Notes: generated by a model from the sequence alone, not told the origin. Counted from the stretch's first letter, positions 16,905 to 25,495 are shown. The stretch: 64,000 bases of DNA from Vescimonas sanitatis (GCF_049060325.1 NZ_JBMGPW010000001.1:248001-312000); one strand, 5' to 3'. Program-made: numbers and translations.

Positions 16905-17117
16905 ATGATCGAGATCACGAAAGACACCATTATCGGTGATATTTTGGACGTTGCGCCCCAGACCGCGCCCATCTTCCTGTCCATTGGTATGCACTGCCTG
17001 GGCTGCCCGTCCTCCCGCGGCGAGACGGTGGAGGAGGCCTGCGCCGTTCACGGCATCGATGTGGATAAGCTGCTGGAGCTGGTGAACGAGGAAGCCAACA
17101 AGCCCATCGCCGAGTAA
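16905..17117 (+). CDS. DUF1858 redox-disulfide domain protein
   Basis: A 70-residue protein consisting of one DUF1858 (TIGR03980-type) domain. Two cysteines, Cys31 and Cys34 in GMHCLGCPSSRGETVEEAC, are the family signature and could form a redox disulfide. The family is often linked to hybrid-cluster protein or sulfur metabolism, but no such gene is adjacent. The ATG at 16905 follows GGAGG; earlier in-frame codons lie in the promoter. Confidence 0.85.
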   Translation: MIEITKDTIIGDILDVAPQTAPIFLSIGMHCLGCPSSRGETVEEACAVHGIDVDKLLELVNEEANKPIAE

Positions 17118-17130
17118 ACAAAAAAACAAA

Positions 17131-17158
17131 GCCACGCATACGCAAGCGTATGCGTGGC
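17131..17158. terminator. Hairpin between the DUF1858 gene and trmK
   Basis: Perfect 13-bp arms GCCACGCATACGC/GCGTATGCGTGGC with loop AA. The T-tract is on the minus-strand side (A-rich 17117-17130), so in the plus direction it ends with only CATTTG. It probably ends the DUF1858 transcript. Confidence 0.6.
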
Positions 17159-17175
17159 CATTTGTGTAGGGAAAT

Positions 17176-17868
17176 ATGGAGAGACGACTGCAATTACAAC
17201 CGCGGCTCCAACTGCTGGCGGACATGACACCGGCGGGCTGCCGTCTGGCGGATATCGGCACGGACCACGGGTATCTGCCGGTGTGGCTGCTGCAAAGGGA
17301 GCGTATCCAAAGCGCTATTGCTGCGGACATCGGCGCAGAGCCTCTGGCGCACGCGCGGCGGACTGCGGAGGAATATGGCGTGGAGGGTATCAGCTTCCGC
17401 CTGTGTGACGGGCTGGCTAATATCTCTCCGGAGGAAACGGATACAGTGATCATCGCCGGCATGGGCGGAGAGACCATCATCGCCATCCTGGAAAGTGCGC
17501 CATGGACGAAGGACGGTGCGCATACGCTGCTGCTTCAACCCATGACAAAGGCCGCAGAGCTGCGCCGATGGCTATCTGTAAATGGGTACACCTTTACAGA
17601 TGAGCGGCTGGTGTGGGACAAGAATTACCTGTATCCGGTGCTGCGCGTGAACGGCGGCATTTGTCCGGCGCTGACTGAATTACAGACGCTGACCGGTGTT
17701 CTGCTGGACGGCGACCCGCTGTATGCGGACTATCTCACCCAGCACATCGAAAAGATGCTTCATATCGCGGAAGGTCTGCGCCGCAGCGGCAGAGAGGACG
17801 CTCTGCGTCGGGCGGAGGCCGCGGAAGCATTGGCACAGCAGATAGAAGAAAAGAGGAAAACCCTATGA
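17176..17868 (+). CDS. trmK: tRNA (adenine(22)-N1)-methyltransferase TrmK
   Basis: A SAM-dependent Rossmann methyltransferase acting on A22 of tRNA. The 230 residues show ADIGTDHGYLPVWLL (25-39), the cofactor motif, and the TrmK-specific IIAGMGGETI (about 92-101) followed by LLLQPM. The ATG follows AGGGAAAT. Its stop overlaps the nif3 start (ATGA); the trmK-nif3 pair is widespread in Firmicutes (yqfN-yqfO in Bacillus). Confidence 0.9.
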   Translation: MERRLQLQPRLQLLADMTPAGCRLADIGTDHGYLPVWLLQRERIQSAIAADIGAEPLAHARRTAEEYGVEGISFRLCDGLANISPEETDTVIIAGMGGETIIAILESAPWTKDGAHTLLLQPMTKAAELRRWLSVNGYTFTDERLVWDKNYLYPVLRVNGGICPALTELQTLTGVLLDGDPLYADYLTQHIEKMLHIAEGLRRSGREDALRRAEAAEALAQQIEEKRKTL

Positions 17869-18650
17869 CAACGGTACGGGATATCGAACAGTATCTGTAC
17901 GCCTGGGCACCGCGGGAATTGGCGGAGAGCTGGGACAATGTGGGTCTGCTGGTGGGTGACCCGGAAGCGGAGGTGCGCCGCGTTCTGGTCGCGCTGGACG
18001 TAACGCCGCAGGTGGTGGACGAGGCCATTGAAAAAGACTGCCAGCTGATCGCGGCACACCATCCGGTGATGAACTGTGCGTGGCACCAGGTGCAGACCGT
18101 CCGCACCGATGACCGGCAGGGAAGGGTACTGACAGAGCTGATACGCCACGGCATCGCCGCCATCTGTATGCACACCAATCTGGACGCGGCGGCCGGTGGC
18201 GTCAATGAGGTTTTGGCGCAGAAGCTGGGCCTTTCCGACCTGAAAATGCTGACGGAGGAAAAAATAGGGCGGATCGGCACGTTAAAATGTGAAATACCCC
18301 TTGTGGAGTTCACCCATTCTGTGATAGAATTATTGAAATGCAATGGTTTGCGCTATGTGGACGCGGGACGGCCGGTACACCGGGTGGCGGTGGGCGGCGG
18401 CGCCTGCGGCTGCTATATTCCGCAGGCTATTGCCGCAGGCTGCGACACCTTTGTGACCTCCGACCTGAAATATAACGACTTTTTGGACACGGAGGGGCTA
18501 AATTTGATCGATGCGGGTCATTTTCCCACGGAGAACGTGGTATGTCCCGCACTGCGAGACCGGTTGGCAGAGGCATTCCCCGCAGTCGACGTCTTATGTT
18601 CGACCTCGCACAGCCGCGAGATCATCCAATACTGCATAAAGGAGAAGTAA
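17865..18650 (+). CDS. Nif3-like dinuclear metal-centre protein
   Basis: A 261-residue NIF3/YqfO family protein. Metal ligands fit AAHHPVM (His64/65), a downstream HTN and the C-terminal DAGHFPTE and HSRE segments. This short form lacks the inserted PII-like domain of the longer Bacillus type. The family has been proposed to act as a GTP cyclohydrolase-like or metal-dependent hydrolase, but the role is unsettled. It is translationally coupled to trmK, and yebC follows after only 3 bp. Confidence 0.88.
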   Translation: MTTVRDIEQYLYAWAPRELAESWDNVGLLVGDPEAEVRRVLVALDVTPQVVDEAIEKDCQLIAAHHPVMNCAWHQVQTVRTDDRQGRVLTELIRHGIAAICMHTNLDAAAGGVNEVLAQKLGLSDLKMLTEEKIGRIGTLKCEIPLVEFTHSVIELLKCNGLRYVDAGRPVHRVAVGGGACGCYIPQAIAAGCDTFVTSDLKYNDFLDTEGLNLIDAGHFPTENVVCPALRDRLAEAFPAVDVLCSTSHSREIIQYCIKEK

Positions 18651-18653
18651 ACC

Positions 18654-19388
18654 ATGTCAGGACATTCCAAGTGGCACAATATTCAGAAGACCAAGGGGGC
18701 GGCCGACGCCAAGCGCAGCGCCGCATTCACCAAGATCGCCAAGGAGATCATCGTGGCCGTCAAGCAGGGCGGCAGCGGCGACCCCAACAACAACTCCCGC
18801 CTGGCCACTGTTATCGCCAAGGCCAAGGCAGCCAATATGCCCAATGACAACATCAAGCGCACCATCGACAAGGCACTGGGTTCCGGCAATACCGATAACT
18901 ATGAATCTGTCACCTACGAGGGCTATGGCCCCTGCGGCGTTGCTGTCATCGTGGAGGCGCTGACCGACAACCGTCAGCGCACTGCACCCGAGATCCGCCA
19001 TTATTTTGACAAATTCGGCAAGGGCATGGGTGCTCAGGGCTGCGTCAGCTGGTCCTTTGACCGTAAGGGTGTGATCGTCATCGACAACGAAGAGGGCGAG
19101 CTGGACGAGGATACCGTGATGATGGACGCGCTGGATGCCGGCGCCGAGGATATGCAGGCCGACGGCCCCGTGTTTGAGATCACCACCGATCCGGACAGCT
19201 TCAACGACGTGGTCAAGGCGCTGGAGGAGAAGGGCTATTCCTTCGAGAGTGCGGAGATCGAGATGGTTCCCCAGAACTACATTGTCATGACCAGTGAGGA
19301 CGATGTCCGCAGCATGACGAAGCTTCTGGATATGCTGGACGACAATGAGGACGTGCAGAACGTCTGGCATAACTGGCAGCAGGATTGA
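18654..19388 (+). CDS. yebC: YebC/PmpR family regulatory protein
   Basis: A 244-residue member of the TACO1/YebC family. It starts with the signature MSGHSKWHNIQKTKGAADAK and includes NDNIKRTIDKALG and YEGYGPCGVAVIVEALTDN. Members act as transcription regulators or help ribosomes through difficult peptides. Rich C-ending codons suggest strong expression. It lies 3 bp after nif3 and ends with a terminator. Confidence 0.95.
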   Translation: MSGHSKWHNIQKTKGAADAKRSAAFTKIAKEIIVAVKQGGSGDPNNNSRLATVIAKAKAANMPNDNIKRTIDKALGSGNTDNYESVTYEGYGPCGVAVIVEALTDNRQRTAPEIRHYFDKFGKGMGAQGCVSWSFDRKGVIVIDNEEGELDEDTVMMDALDAGAEDMQADGPVFEITTDPDSFNDVVKALEEKGYSFESAEIEMVPQNYIVMTSEDDVRSMTKLLDMLDDNEDVQNVWHNWQQD

Positions 19389-19402
19389 TTGGAGAACATA
19401 CG

Positions 19403-19426
19403 AAAGGCGGCCTCGCGGCCGCCTTT
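19403..19426 (+). terminator. Terminator after yebC
   Basis: AAAGGCGGCC pairs with GGCCGCCTTT, loop TCGC. Confidence 0.75.
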
Positions 19427-19447
19427 ATCTATGGGGAGAGTGATTAT

Positions 19448-19561
19448 TTGACAATAGAACGGATCGAGCGTGATGGAAAAGCGTGTGCCGCGATACGCGG
19501 CACAGAAAAGGTCATCATCGATGCACAGTCTGCGATGGAACTGTATAAAAGAGACAGGGCA
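19448..19561 (+). pseudogene. Possible DUF4180 N-terminal remnant
   Basis: From a TTG after GGGAGAGTG the frame reads LTIERIERDGKACAAIRG, then TEKVIIDAQSAMELYK. This resembles the first 40 residues of DUF4180 proteins (which continue to over 100 residues). The match stops at a hairpin, and the rest of the frame runs antisense into the tetR-type gene, so the gene looks truncated. The family match is from memory of the motif and is uncertain. Confidence 0.35.
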
Positions 19562-19577
19562 GACGCCCTGTCTCTTT
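19546..19577 (-). terminator. Terminator of the TetR-type gene
   Basis: GAGACAGGGC (19551-19560) pairs with GCCCTGTCTC (19565-19574); TTTT follows on the minus strand. Confidence 0.8.
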
Positions 19578-19584
19578 GCATATA

Positions 19585-20157
19585 TCACAGTGTCCGGACG
19601 CCGTCCATGATGATGGCGCCGGCCAGGGCGGCCATCTCTTCCGGCGTCTCCTTTGCACCGCCGGAGAGCCACTCCAGTGTCAGCGTCAGATTGCCGGAGA
19701 CAATGAAGGAACAGAAATAGTCCAGACGGTCGCTGCTCCCGGAATAGAACCGGGCCAGGAAGTCACGCAGGAAATAACTGCGTAGGATTCCGCAGATACG
19801 CTCGGTATACGCCCGATCGCCGTTGGGCCCCAGCAGCACCAAACACAAATCGGCGTTGTCCTGGGCGAAGCGATACAGCTCCGTCAGGTAGGGAAACGCA
19901 TCGACTTCGCCGGTGGAGTAGGCGTATTTCTTACAGACCAGGATCAAACGCTCGGCCATTTCGTCCTCCAGCCGCTGCAGAAGATCGCTGACGTCCTTAT
20001 AGTGGATATAGAAGGTCCCGCGGTTGATGTCGGCACGCTCAGCCAACTCGCGGACGGAGATGGATTTGGAGGGCTTCTCAGACATGAGATCCATCAGTGC
20101 CTGCCGCAGCTGCCGCTTTGTCTTTCTGACGCGCCGGTCAATACCTCTCTCTTCCAT
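19585..20157 (-). CDS. TetR/AcrR-family transcriptional regulator
   Basis: A 190-residue regulator. The N-terminal helix-turn-helix (about 10-56) contains ISVRELAERADINRGTFYIH, the classic TetR recognition helix. The C-terminal ligand domain (about 75-190) is of the TetR_C Firmicutes type (YRFAQDNADLCLVLLGPNGD). The start MEERGIDRR is chosen because GGAGGG precedes it; an upstream in-frame extension has no ribosome site. It is divergent from spoIVA, but no drug transporter lies nearby, so its target is unknown. Confidence 0.85.
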   Translation of the reverse strand: MEERGIDRRVRKTKRQLRQALMDLMSEKPSKSISVRELAERADINRGTFYIHYKDVSDLLQRLEDEMAERLILVCKKYAYSTGEVDAFPYLTELYRFAQDNADLCLVLLGPNGDRAYTERICGILRSYFLRDFLARFYSGSSDRLDYFCSFIVSGNLTLTLEWLSGGAKETPEEMAALAGAIIMDGVRTL

Positions 20158-20344
20158 ACCAATACCCTCCGCACTCTTTTTGATCTGCCGAATAGTTGAC
20201 CTTGTGTTGATTTTAGCACAAAAAGGCAGAAAGAACAAGGCTTTTTTACAAAACCGCCTTACTCTTGTGGAAGATCAGGCACTTCTAAACCACGGAGACA
20301 GCGCATAGAAATAAGGCAACAGACAGCATTCGGAGGATGGCATT

Positions 20345-21826
20345 ATGATGGAGACAACGTCTATTTATCAGGATATGGCTCAGCGAACCGGCGGCAGCGT
20401 GTATATCGGCGTTGTGGGACCGGTCCGCACGGGAAAATCCACCTTTGTCAAACGATTTATGGAGACGCTGGTGCTGCCGCACATCGAAAACAGCTACCGG
20501 CGTGACAGGGCACAGGACGAACTGCCGCAAAGCGGCTCCGGGCGCACCATTATGACGGCGGAGCCGAAATTCGTTCCGGAGGAGGCCGTGGAGCTCCGGC
20601 TGGCGGAGGGCGCGGCCTTCTCGGTACGGCTGGTAGACTGCGTGGGGTATATGGTGGACTCCGCCGTAGGGCAGTTTGAGGACCTGTCGCCGCGGATGGT
20701 GATGACACCCTGGTTCGATCATGAGATCCCCATGACCGAAGCGGCGGAGATCGGTACCCGCAAGGTCATTACCGACCATGCCACAGTGGGTATCGTGGTG
20801 ACCACCGACGGCACGATCACGGATATTCCTCGAGAGGACTACCGCGAGGCGGAGGAACGCGTCATACGAGAATTGCAGGACATCGGCAAGCCCTTCGTGG
20901 TGCTGGTAAATTCTGCCCAGCCGGAGGACCCCAGGGCAGCTGCTGCCGCAGCGGAAATACAGACACGGTACGGCGTGACCTGCCGCTGTGTCAACTGCCT
21001 GACACTGACGGAGGAAGACATCGGCGATATCCTGCAGGATCTGCTGTATCAGTTCCCTTTACGGGAGCTGGATGTTTTTCTTCCCGAATGGGTAGATGCG
21101 CTGCCGGGTGAACACCCCATCCGCAGCGGACTGTACCAGGAGATCGGCGAGGCTGCGTCCCAGCTGACACGTATCTGTGCACTGCCGCCATGCTTGGCAG
21201 CGCTGTCCCAAGGCGAAAATATTGAGAGTGCGGCAGCCAGCACTATTGATCTGGGAAACGGCGTGGCACAGGTGGAAATACGGCTGCCGCGGCGTTTGTT
21301 CTTTGAAACGCTGAGCCAGCGCAGCGGCTTGCAGGTGACCGATGACGGCGACCTGATGCAGATCATCGGTGAGCTGGCGGAGGCCAAGCGGGAATACGAC
21401 AAGGTGGCGCCGGCCCTTCGATCCGCCAGGGAGACTGGTTATGGCATCGTAATGCCCGGCGTGGAGGAGCTGAACCTGGAGGACCCGGAGATCGTGCGGC
21501 AGGGAGGACGCTACGGCGTGCGGATGCGAGCCAGCGCGCCGTCTATCCATCTGATCCGTGCGGATATCGAGACGACGGTTTCCCCCATCGTAGGCAACGA
21601 GAAGCAGTCAGAGGACATGGTAAACTATCTGCTGCAGGAATTCGAGGGCGATACGGGAAAGCTGTGGCAGTCCAACATCTTCGGCCGCAGCTTCCATGAG
21701 ATCGTAGGAGAGGACCTGCAGGCAAAGCTGAAGCGTATGCCGGCAGACGCTCAGGCAAAGCTGCGCCAGGCGCTGGAACGCATAATCAACGAGGGCGGCG
21801 GCGGACTTATCTGCATTATTCTGTGA
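20345..21826 (+). CDS. spoIVA: Stage IV sporulation protein A (spore coat morphogenetic ATPase)
   Basis: A 493-residue cytoskeletal ATPase that polymerises on the forespore outer membrane as the base of the spore coat. The N-terminal NTPase domain has Walker A GPVRTGKST (25-33), the switch-like DCVGYMVDSAVGQFED (about 98-113) and TDGTITDIPREDY. The C terminus ends hydrophobic (GGGLICIIL), as needed for membrane anchoring. Two adjacent ATGs follow GGAGG. CATAGAAAT (20304-20312) fits a sigma-E -10, but no clear -35 is visible. The gene is followed by a terminator. Confidence 0.96.
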   Translation: MMETTSIYQDMAQRTGGSVYIGVVGPVRTGKSTFVKRFMETLVLPHIENSYRRDRAQDELPQSGSGRTIMTAEPKFVPEEAVELRLAEGAAFSVRLVDCVGYMVDSAVGQFEDLSPRMVMTPWFDHEIPMTEAAEIGTRKVITDHATVGIVVTTDGTITDIPREDYREAEERVIRELQDIGKPFVVLVNSAQPEDPRAAAAAAEIQTRYGVTCRCVNCLTLTEEDIGDILQDLLYQFPLRELDVFLPEWVDALPGEHPIRSGLYQEIGEAASQLTRICALPPCLAALSQGENIESAAASTIDLGNGVAQVEIRLPRRLFFETLSQRSGLQVTDDGDLMQIIGELAEAKREYDKVAPALRSARETGYGIVMPGVEELNLEDPEIVRQGGRYGVRMRASAPSIHLIRADIETTVSPIVGNEKQSEDMVNYLLQEFEGDTGKLWQSNIFGRSFHEIVGEDLQAKLKRMPADAQAKLRQALERIINEGGGGLICIIL

Positions 21827-21847
21827 CACCGGATATATTCTCCATAA

Positions 21848-21882
21848 CAGAGCAGCCGGGCAAACGCCTGGTTGCTCTGTTT
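21848..21882 (+). terminator. Terminator after spoIVA
   Basis: CAGAGCA.CC.GGC pairs with GCC.GG.TGCTCTG around AAAC, followed by TTT. The stem has two small mismatches. Confidence 0.75.
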
Positions 21883-22026
21883 AAGGCGGTATATCGTAAG
21901 AAGCTGCACGTTTACAAGGTTTGAAACGTATGGAACATTTGGTTTTGATTTCATTGTTTTTTGAATTTTTCGGTAGAAAAACAGGTGTAAAACCTCAATT
22001 ATTGTGAAATATTTTTTACTTTTATA

Positions 22027-22054
22027 GTGACAAATTTATGTAAGCTGGTATAAT
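22027..22054 (+). promoter_or_regulatory. Promoter of gap
   Basis: GTGACA (22027-22032), a 16-bp spacer and perfect TATAAT (22049-22054). The untranslated leader is about 50 nt and contains a GC-rich dyad (GGCCGCCCCGGGCGG). Confidence 0.65.
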
Positions 22055-22109
22055 GTACTTGGAACAAATACGGCCGCCCCGGGCGGTGGAACAAAGGAAG
22101 GACAATCAC

Positions 22110-23150
22110 ATGGGAATCAAGATCGGTATCAATGGCTTCGGCCGTATCGGACGGGTGGTGCTGCGTATACTTGCAGACGACCCGGAGCGCTTCGAGGTAT
22201 GCGGTATCAACCTGCGGAAGGCGGACGTGGACTACATGGTCTATCTGCTGAAATATGATTCTGTGTTCCGGAATTTCCCCGGAATTGTGGAGCACGCCGG
22301 CGGTGACCTGATCGTCAACGGCCGCAAGATCAAGGTATACAGCGAGTCCGATGCCGCCATGATCAACTGGGCAGACTGCGGCGCGGAGTACATCATCGAG
22401 TCCACCGGCGCCAACAACACCACCGATAAGGCCTCCCGCCATTTCAAGGGCGGCGCCAAGAAGGTCATCCTGACGGCCCCCGCCAAGGACGATGCCACGC
22501 CTACCTTTGTCTTCGGCGTCAACAGCGATGAATACCGCAGCGATATGCGCGTCATCTCCAACGCCAGCTGTACCACCAACTGCCTCGCGCCGCTGGCCTA
22601 TGTCATCCACAAGGAGTTCGGTATCGAGCAGTCCCTGATGTCCACCATCCACGCATCCACCGCCAAGCAGAAGGCCGTGGACTCTCGCGGCGGCAGTGAC
22701 TGGCGTACAGGCCGTTCCATCCTCAACAACATCATCCCGACTACCACCGGCGCGGCCAAGGCCGTGGGTCGCGTGATCCCCTCCCTGAAGGGCAAAATGA
22801 CCGGCATGGCCTTCCGCGTACCCACCGCAGACGTATCCGTGGTGGACCTGACGGCGCGGCTCAGCAAGACGGCGTCCTACGCGGACATCTGCTACGAGGT
22901 CAAGCACGCCTCCGAGACGTATATGAAGGATATTATCGGCTATACCCGCGACCAGGTGGTATCCACCGACCTGATCGGCAATCCCTGCCCCTGCATTTTT
23001 GACGAGACAGCGGGTATTTCTCTGGATCAGGACTTCGTGAAGCTCATCGCCTGGTATGACAACGAGTGGGGTTACAGCAACATGGTGGTGCGTATGCTGG
23101 AGCATATGCACACTGTGGACGAAGCGGACGCCTTTGTGGCGCAGGAATAA
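22110..23150 (+). CDS. gap: Glyceraldehyde-3-phosphate dehydrogenase
   Basis: Oxidises and phosphorylates glyceraldehyde-3-phosphate with NAD in glycolysis. The 346 residues begin MGIKIGINGFGRIGR (NAD fold) and include the catalytic SNASCTTNCLAPLA (about 150-163), the catalytic His in TIHAST (about 176-181) and the C-terminal WYDNEWGYSNMVVRM. The ATG at 22110 follows AAAGGAAGG; an upstream in-frame ATG overlaps the -10 box and is rejected. The sequence is of the classical GapA class. Monocistronic, with its own promoter and terminator. Confidence 0.96.
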   Translation: MGIKIGINGFGRIGRVVLRILADDPERFEVCGINLRKADVDYMVYLLKYDSVFRNFPGIVEHAGGDLIVNGRKIKVYSESDAAMINWADCGAEYIIESTGANNTTDKASRHFKGGAKKVILTAPAKDDATPTFVFGVNSDEYRSDMRVISNASCTTNCLAPLAYVIHKEFGIEQSLMSTIHASTAKQKAVDSRGGSDWRTGRSILNNIIPTTTGAAKAVGRVIPSLKGKMTGMAFRVPTADVSVVDLTARLSKTASYADICYEVKHASETYMKDIIGYTRDQVVSTDLIGNPCPCIFDETAGISLDQDFVKLIAWYDNEWGYSNMVVRMLEHMHTVDEADAFVAQE

Positions 23151-23164
23151 GCGGCATATATACG

Positions 23165-23192
23165 ATCTCCCCCGGCCCTGCCGGGGGAGATT
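23165..23192 (+). terminator. Terminator after gap
   Basis: ATCTCCCCCGG pairs with CCGGGGGAGAT, loop CCCTG, followed by TT. Confidence 0.85.
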
Positions 23193-23208
23193 TCTTGCGT
23201 CCGTACCC

Positions 23209-23237
23209 TTGTCAAGCGGTTCGCCGCGTGGTATGAT
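23209..23237 (+). promoter_or_regulatory. Promoter of coaX
   Basis: TTGTCA (23209-23214), a 17-bp spacer and TATGAT (23232-23237). Confidence 0.6.
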
Positions 23238-23275
23238 AGCACCAGTAGGAAAGGTGGATAGGGAGGAGGACATAT

Positions 23276-24052
23276 ATGCTTTTGGCCATCGATATCGGCA
23301 ATTCCAATATTTCCGTAGGGCTGTTTGACCGGGAGAAAACGCTGAAATTTCTGGCATCTATAGACACGGACAGCCGCAAGACAGCAGACCAGATCAGCAT
23401 TGATCTGATGAATTTGTTTACACTGTACGGCTGTGATATCCACGATGTCAGCGGGGCGATCTTATCCAGCGTGGTACCGCCTATGAACTTCATGATGGAA
23501 AAGGCGCTGACGCGCCTTCTGGGCAAGCCGCCCATGGTGGTGGGCGCAGGCATCAAGACCGGGCTGAACATCCGCATGGAATTCAACAGCCAGCAGCTGG
23601 GCGCGGACATTGTGGCTAACGCGGTATCGGCATTGGAAAAATACCCGGTGCCCATCATCATGATCGACATGGGCACAGCCACCATCATCTCCTACATCTC
23701 AGAGAAGCGCACCTACGAGGGCGGACTGATGTTCCCCGGCGTGCGGCTGTCGCTGGATGCGCTGTCCCATCATACGGCGCAGCTGCCCAATATCTCGCTG
23801 GAGCACCCCCGGCAGCTCATCGGCAAAAACACCGAGGACTGTATGCGAAGCGGCATCGTCTACGGCACCGCCGCCATGCTGGATGGGGTCATCGACCGTA
23901 TCCGTGAGACGCTGGGCGGGGCGGAGCCCTCTATCGTGGCCACCGGCCCAAACGCACCGGTGATCGCCCGATACTGCCGCAACCACGTGGTGTACGACAA
24001 ATATCTGCTGATGGAGGGACTGTACGCCATCTATCAGAAAAATGCAAAATGA
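23276..24052 (+). CDS. coaX: Type III pantothenate kinase
   Basis: Phosphorylates pantothenate in the first step of coenzyme A synthesis; this class is not feedback-inhibited by CoA. The 258 residues show the actin-fold phosphate motif AIDIGNSNISVGLF (4-17), a GAD segment (about 109), IDMGTATIISYI (about 124-135) and PGVRLSLDALSHHTAQLP, all CoaX hallmarks. The ATG follows AGGAGG. Monocistronic. Confidence 0.94.
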   Translation: MLLAIDIGNSNISVGLFDREKTLKFLASIDTDSRKTADQISIDLMNLFTLYGCDIHDVSGAILSSVVPPMNFMMEKALTRLLGKPPMVVGAGIKTGLNIRMEFNSQQLGADIVANAVSALEKYPVPIIMIDMGTATIISYISEKRTYEGGLMFPGVRLSLDALSHHTAQLPNISLEHPRQLIGKNTEDCMRSGIVYGTAAMLDGVIDRIRETLGGAEPSIVATGPNAPVIARYCRNHVVYDKYLLMEGLYAIYQKNAK

Positions 24053-24059
24053 CATACGC

Positions 24060-24082
24060 GCCCTCCGGCGATACCGGAGGGC
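24060..24082 (+). terminator. Terminator after coaX
   Basis: GCCCTCCGG pairs with CCGGAGGGC, loop CGATA. Confidence 0.7.
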
Positions 24083-24096
24083 GTACCTTTATGTAA

Positions 24097-24132
24097 AAAC
24101 AGCTGGAAAGCAAAAATACTTTCCAGCTGTTT
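24097..24132 (-). terminator. Terminator of the phosphofructokinase gene (bidirectional)
   Basis: Perfect 14-bp arms AAACAGCTGGAAAG/CTTTCCAGCTGTTT, with T5 on the minus strand and TTT on the plus strand. It serves the convergent pair. Confidence 0.9.
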
Positions 24133-24145
24133 ATGTATAACGTTT

Positions 24146-25384
24146 TTACTTAGCAAGCACCTTTTTCAGCTTGACAAAGCGGGGCAGAGAGTCCTGCTTG
24201 GGCAGCTCCGGCTCACCCTGGATCAGCGGCAGCGCATACTCGATGAACTGGTGGTTCACGCCATTGCCCTCCTCATTGATCCACTCGCGGGGAATTTTCT
24301 TCTCCACGTTGGCGACCTCCACCAGCGGAACGAGCTTGGTGCGGCAGGCATACTTCCCGTTCTGGATACCGCGCTCAAAGCCGATCATGCGGCCGTTGAT
24401 GCCGTTGACCGCGTTCTCCACGGCCACCTTGCCGGCCATGTAGGACTCTTCGATATCCGTCTCGCTGGCCAGATGGGCGGCGCAGCGCTGAAGCAGGTTC
24501 AGCTCGATGCCTCGGACCTTGGCGCCGGTCTCCTCCTTCAGCACTTCGGCCAGAATAGTGGCCAGACCACCCAGTTGGGCGTGGCCGAAGCCGTCGTTGG
24601 CGGCCACCTTGGCCTCGGAGACGAAACCGCCGTCCTCATAGTGGATACCCTCGGACACGGCCACAATACAGTTGCCCGTGGCATTGTAGACCTTCTTGAC
24701 GTCCTCGATGAATTTGGGCATACTGAAATCCGTCTCAGGCAGATAGATCAGATCCGGACCCGCGCCATATTCGCTGGCCAGGGCGGAAGCTGCGGCCAGC
24801 CAACCGGCGTGACGGCCCATGATCTCCACCACCACGATCATTCCCTTGTCGTACACGTGTGCGTCCTGATAGACCTCCATAATGGAGGTAGCGATGTACT
24901 TGGCGGCAGAGGCATAGCCGGGGCAATGATCCGTGCCGAACAGATCGTTGTCAATGGTCTTGGGCACGCCCATAACGCGGCACTCGTAGCCCACAGACTG
25001 CATATACTGGTTGATCTTATTGCAGGTGTCCATGGAGTCGTTGCCGCCGTTATAGAAGAAATAGCGTACATCGTGCTTCTTGAAGACCTCAAGGATACGC
25101 TTGTAGTCCGTATCATCTAGCTCCGGATCGGCGATCTTATAGCGGCAGGAGCCCAGTGCGGAGGAGGGGGTATACTTCAGCAGGCGCAGCTCCTCGGGAT
25201 CCTCCTGCCCCATGTCGAACAGCCGATCGTTAAGTACACCCATGATGCCGTGTTCGGCACCCAGCACCTGGGTAATGGCGCCGGACTTCAGCGCCGTGTC
25301 GATCACGCCGTAGGCACTGGCATTGATAACGGAAGTGGGGCCGCCGGATTGACCGATAATACACGCGCCGCGCAGTTCTTTCAT
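24146..25384 (-). CDS. Diphosphate-dependent 6-phosphofructokinase
   Basis: Interconverts fructose-6-phosphate and fructose-1,6-bisphosphate. The 412 residues carry the nucleotide-site motif GGNDS (113-117) and PKTIDND (141-147), where ATP-dependent enzymes have GGDGS and PGTIDND, so PPi should be the phosphoryl donor and the step reversible. MGRHAGW (189-195) is the sugar-phosphate site. The ATG follows GGAGGT. It is divergent from fba, whose enzyme uses its product, with a shared control region between them. Confidence 0.93.
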   Translation of the reverse strand: MKELRGACIIGQSGGPTSVINASAYGVIDTALKSGAITQVLGAEHGIMGVLNDRLFDMGQEDPEELRLLKYTPSSALGSCRYKIADPELDDTDYKRILEVFKKHDVRYFFYNGGNDSMDTCNKINQYMQSVGYECRVMGVPKTIDNDLFGTDHCPGYASAAKYIATSIMEVYQDAHVYDKGMIVVVEIMGRHAGWLAAASALASEYGAGPDLIYLPETDFSMPKFIEDVKKVYNATGNCIVAVSEGIHYEDGGFVSEAKVAANDGFGHAQLGGLATILAEVLKEETGAKVRGIELNLLQRCAAHLASETDIEESYMAGKVAVENAVNGINGRMIGFERGIQNGKYACRTKLVPLVEVANVEKKIPREWINEEGNGVNHQFIEYALPLIQGEPELPKQDSLPRFVKLKKVLAK

Positions 25385-25414
25385 ATTCGCATACCTCCAA
25401 AAGCGGAATTTTTG

Positions 25415-25459
25415 TGTTTACAACGGGTATTTTACCATGTAGAATAGCCGTTGTAAACA
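25415..25459. promoter_or_regulatory. Perfect 12-bp inverted repeat over the phosphofructokinase promoter
   Basis: TGTTTACAACGG (25415-25426) and CCGTTGTAAACA (25448-25459) are exact inverted copies, 33 bp centre to centre. The minus-strand promoter lies between and within them: -35 TTTACA (plus 25452-25457, in the right arm), 17 bp, -10 TAAAAT (plus 25429-25434). The left arm falls just after the transcription start. This is a likely operator for the divergent glycolytic genes; the regulator is unknown. Confidence 0.65.
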
Positions 25460-25467
25460 GTTTGTGC

Positions 25468-25495
25468 TTGCAAATCCGTAAAAATATGATACAAT
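25468..25495 (+). promoter_or_regulatory. Promoter of fba
   Basis: TTGCAA (25468-25473), a 16-bp spacer and TACAAT (25490-25495), directly beside the inverted-repeat operator. Confidence 0.7.

Noticed and set aside
24251..25120. Plus-strand open frame opposite the phosphofructokinase gene
   Set aside because: Reverse-frame artefact in a strongly codon-biased gene.
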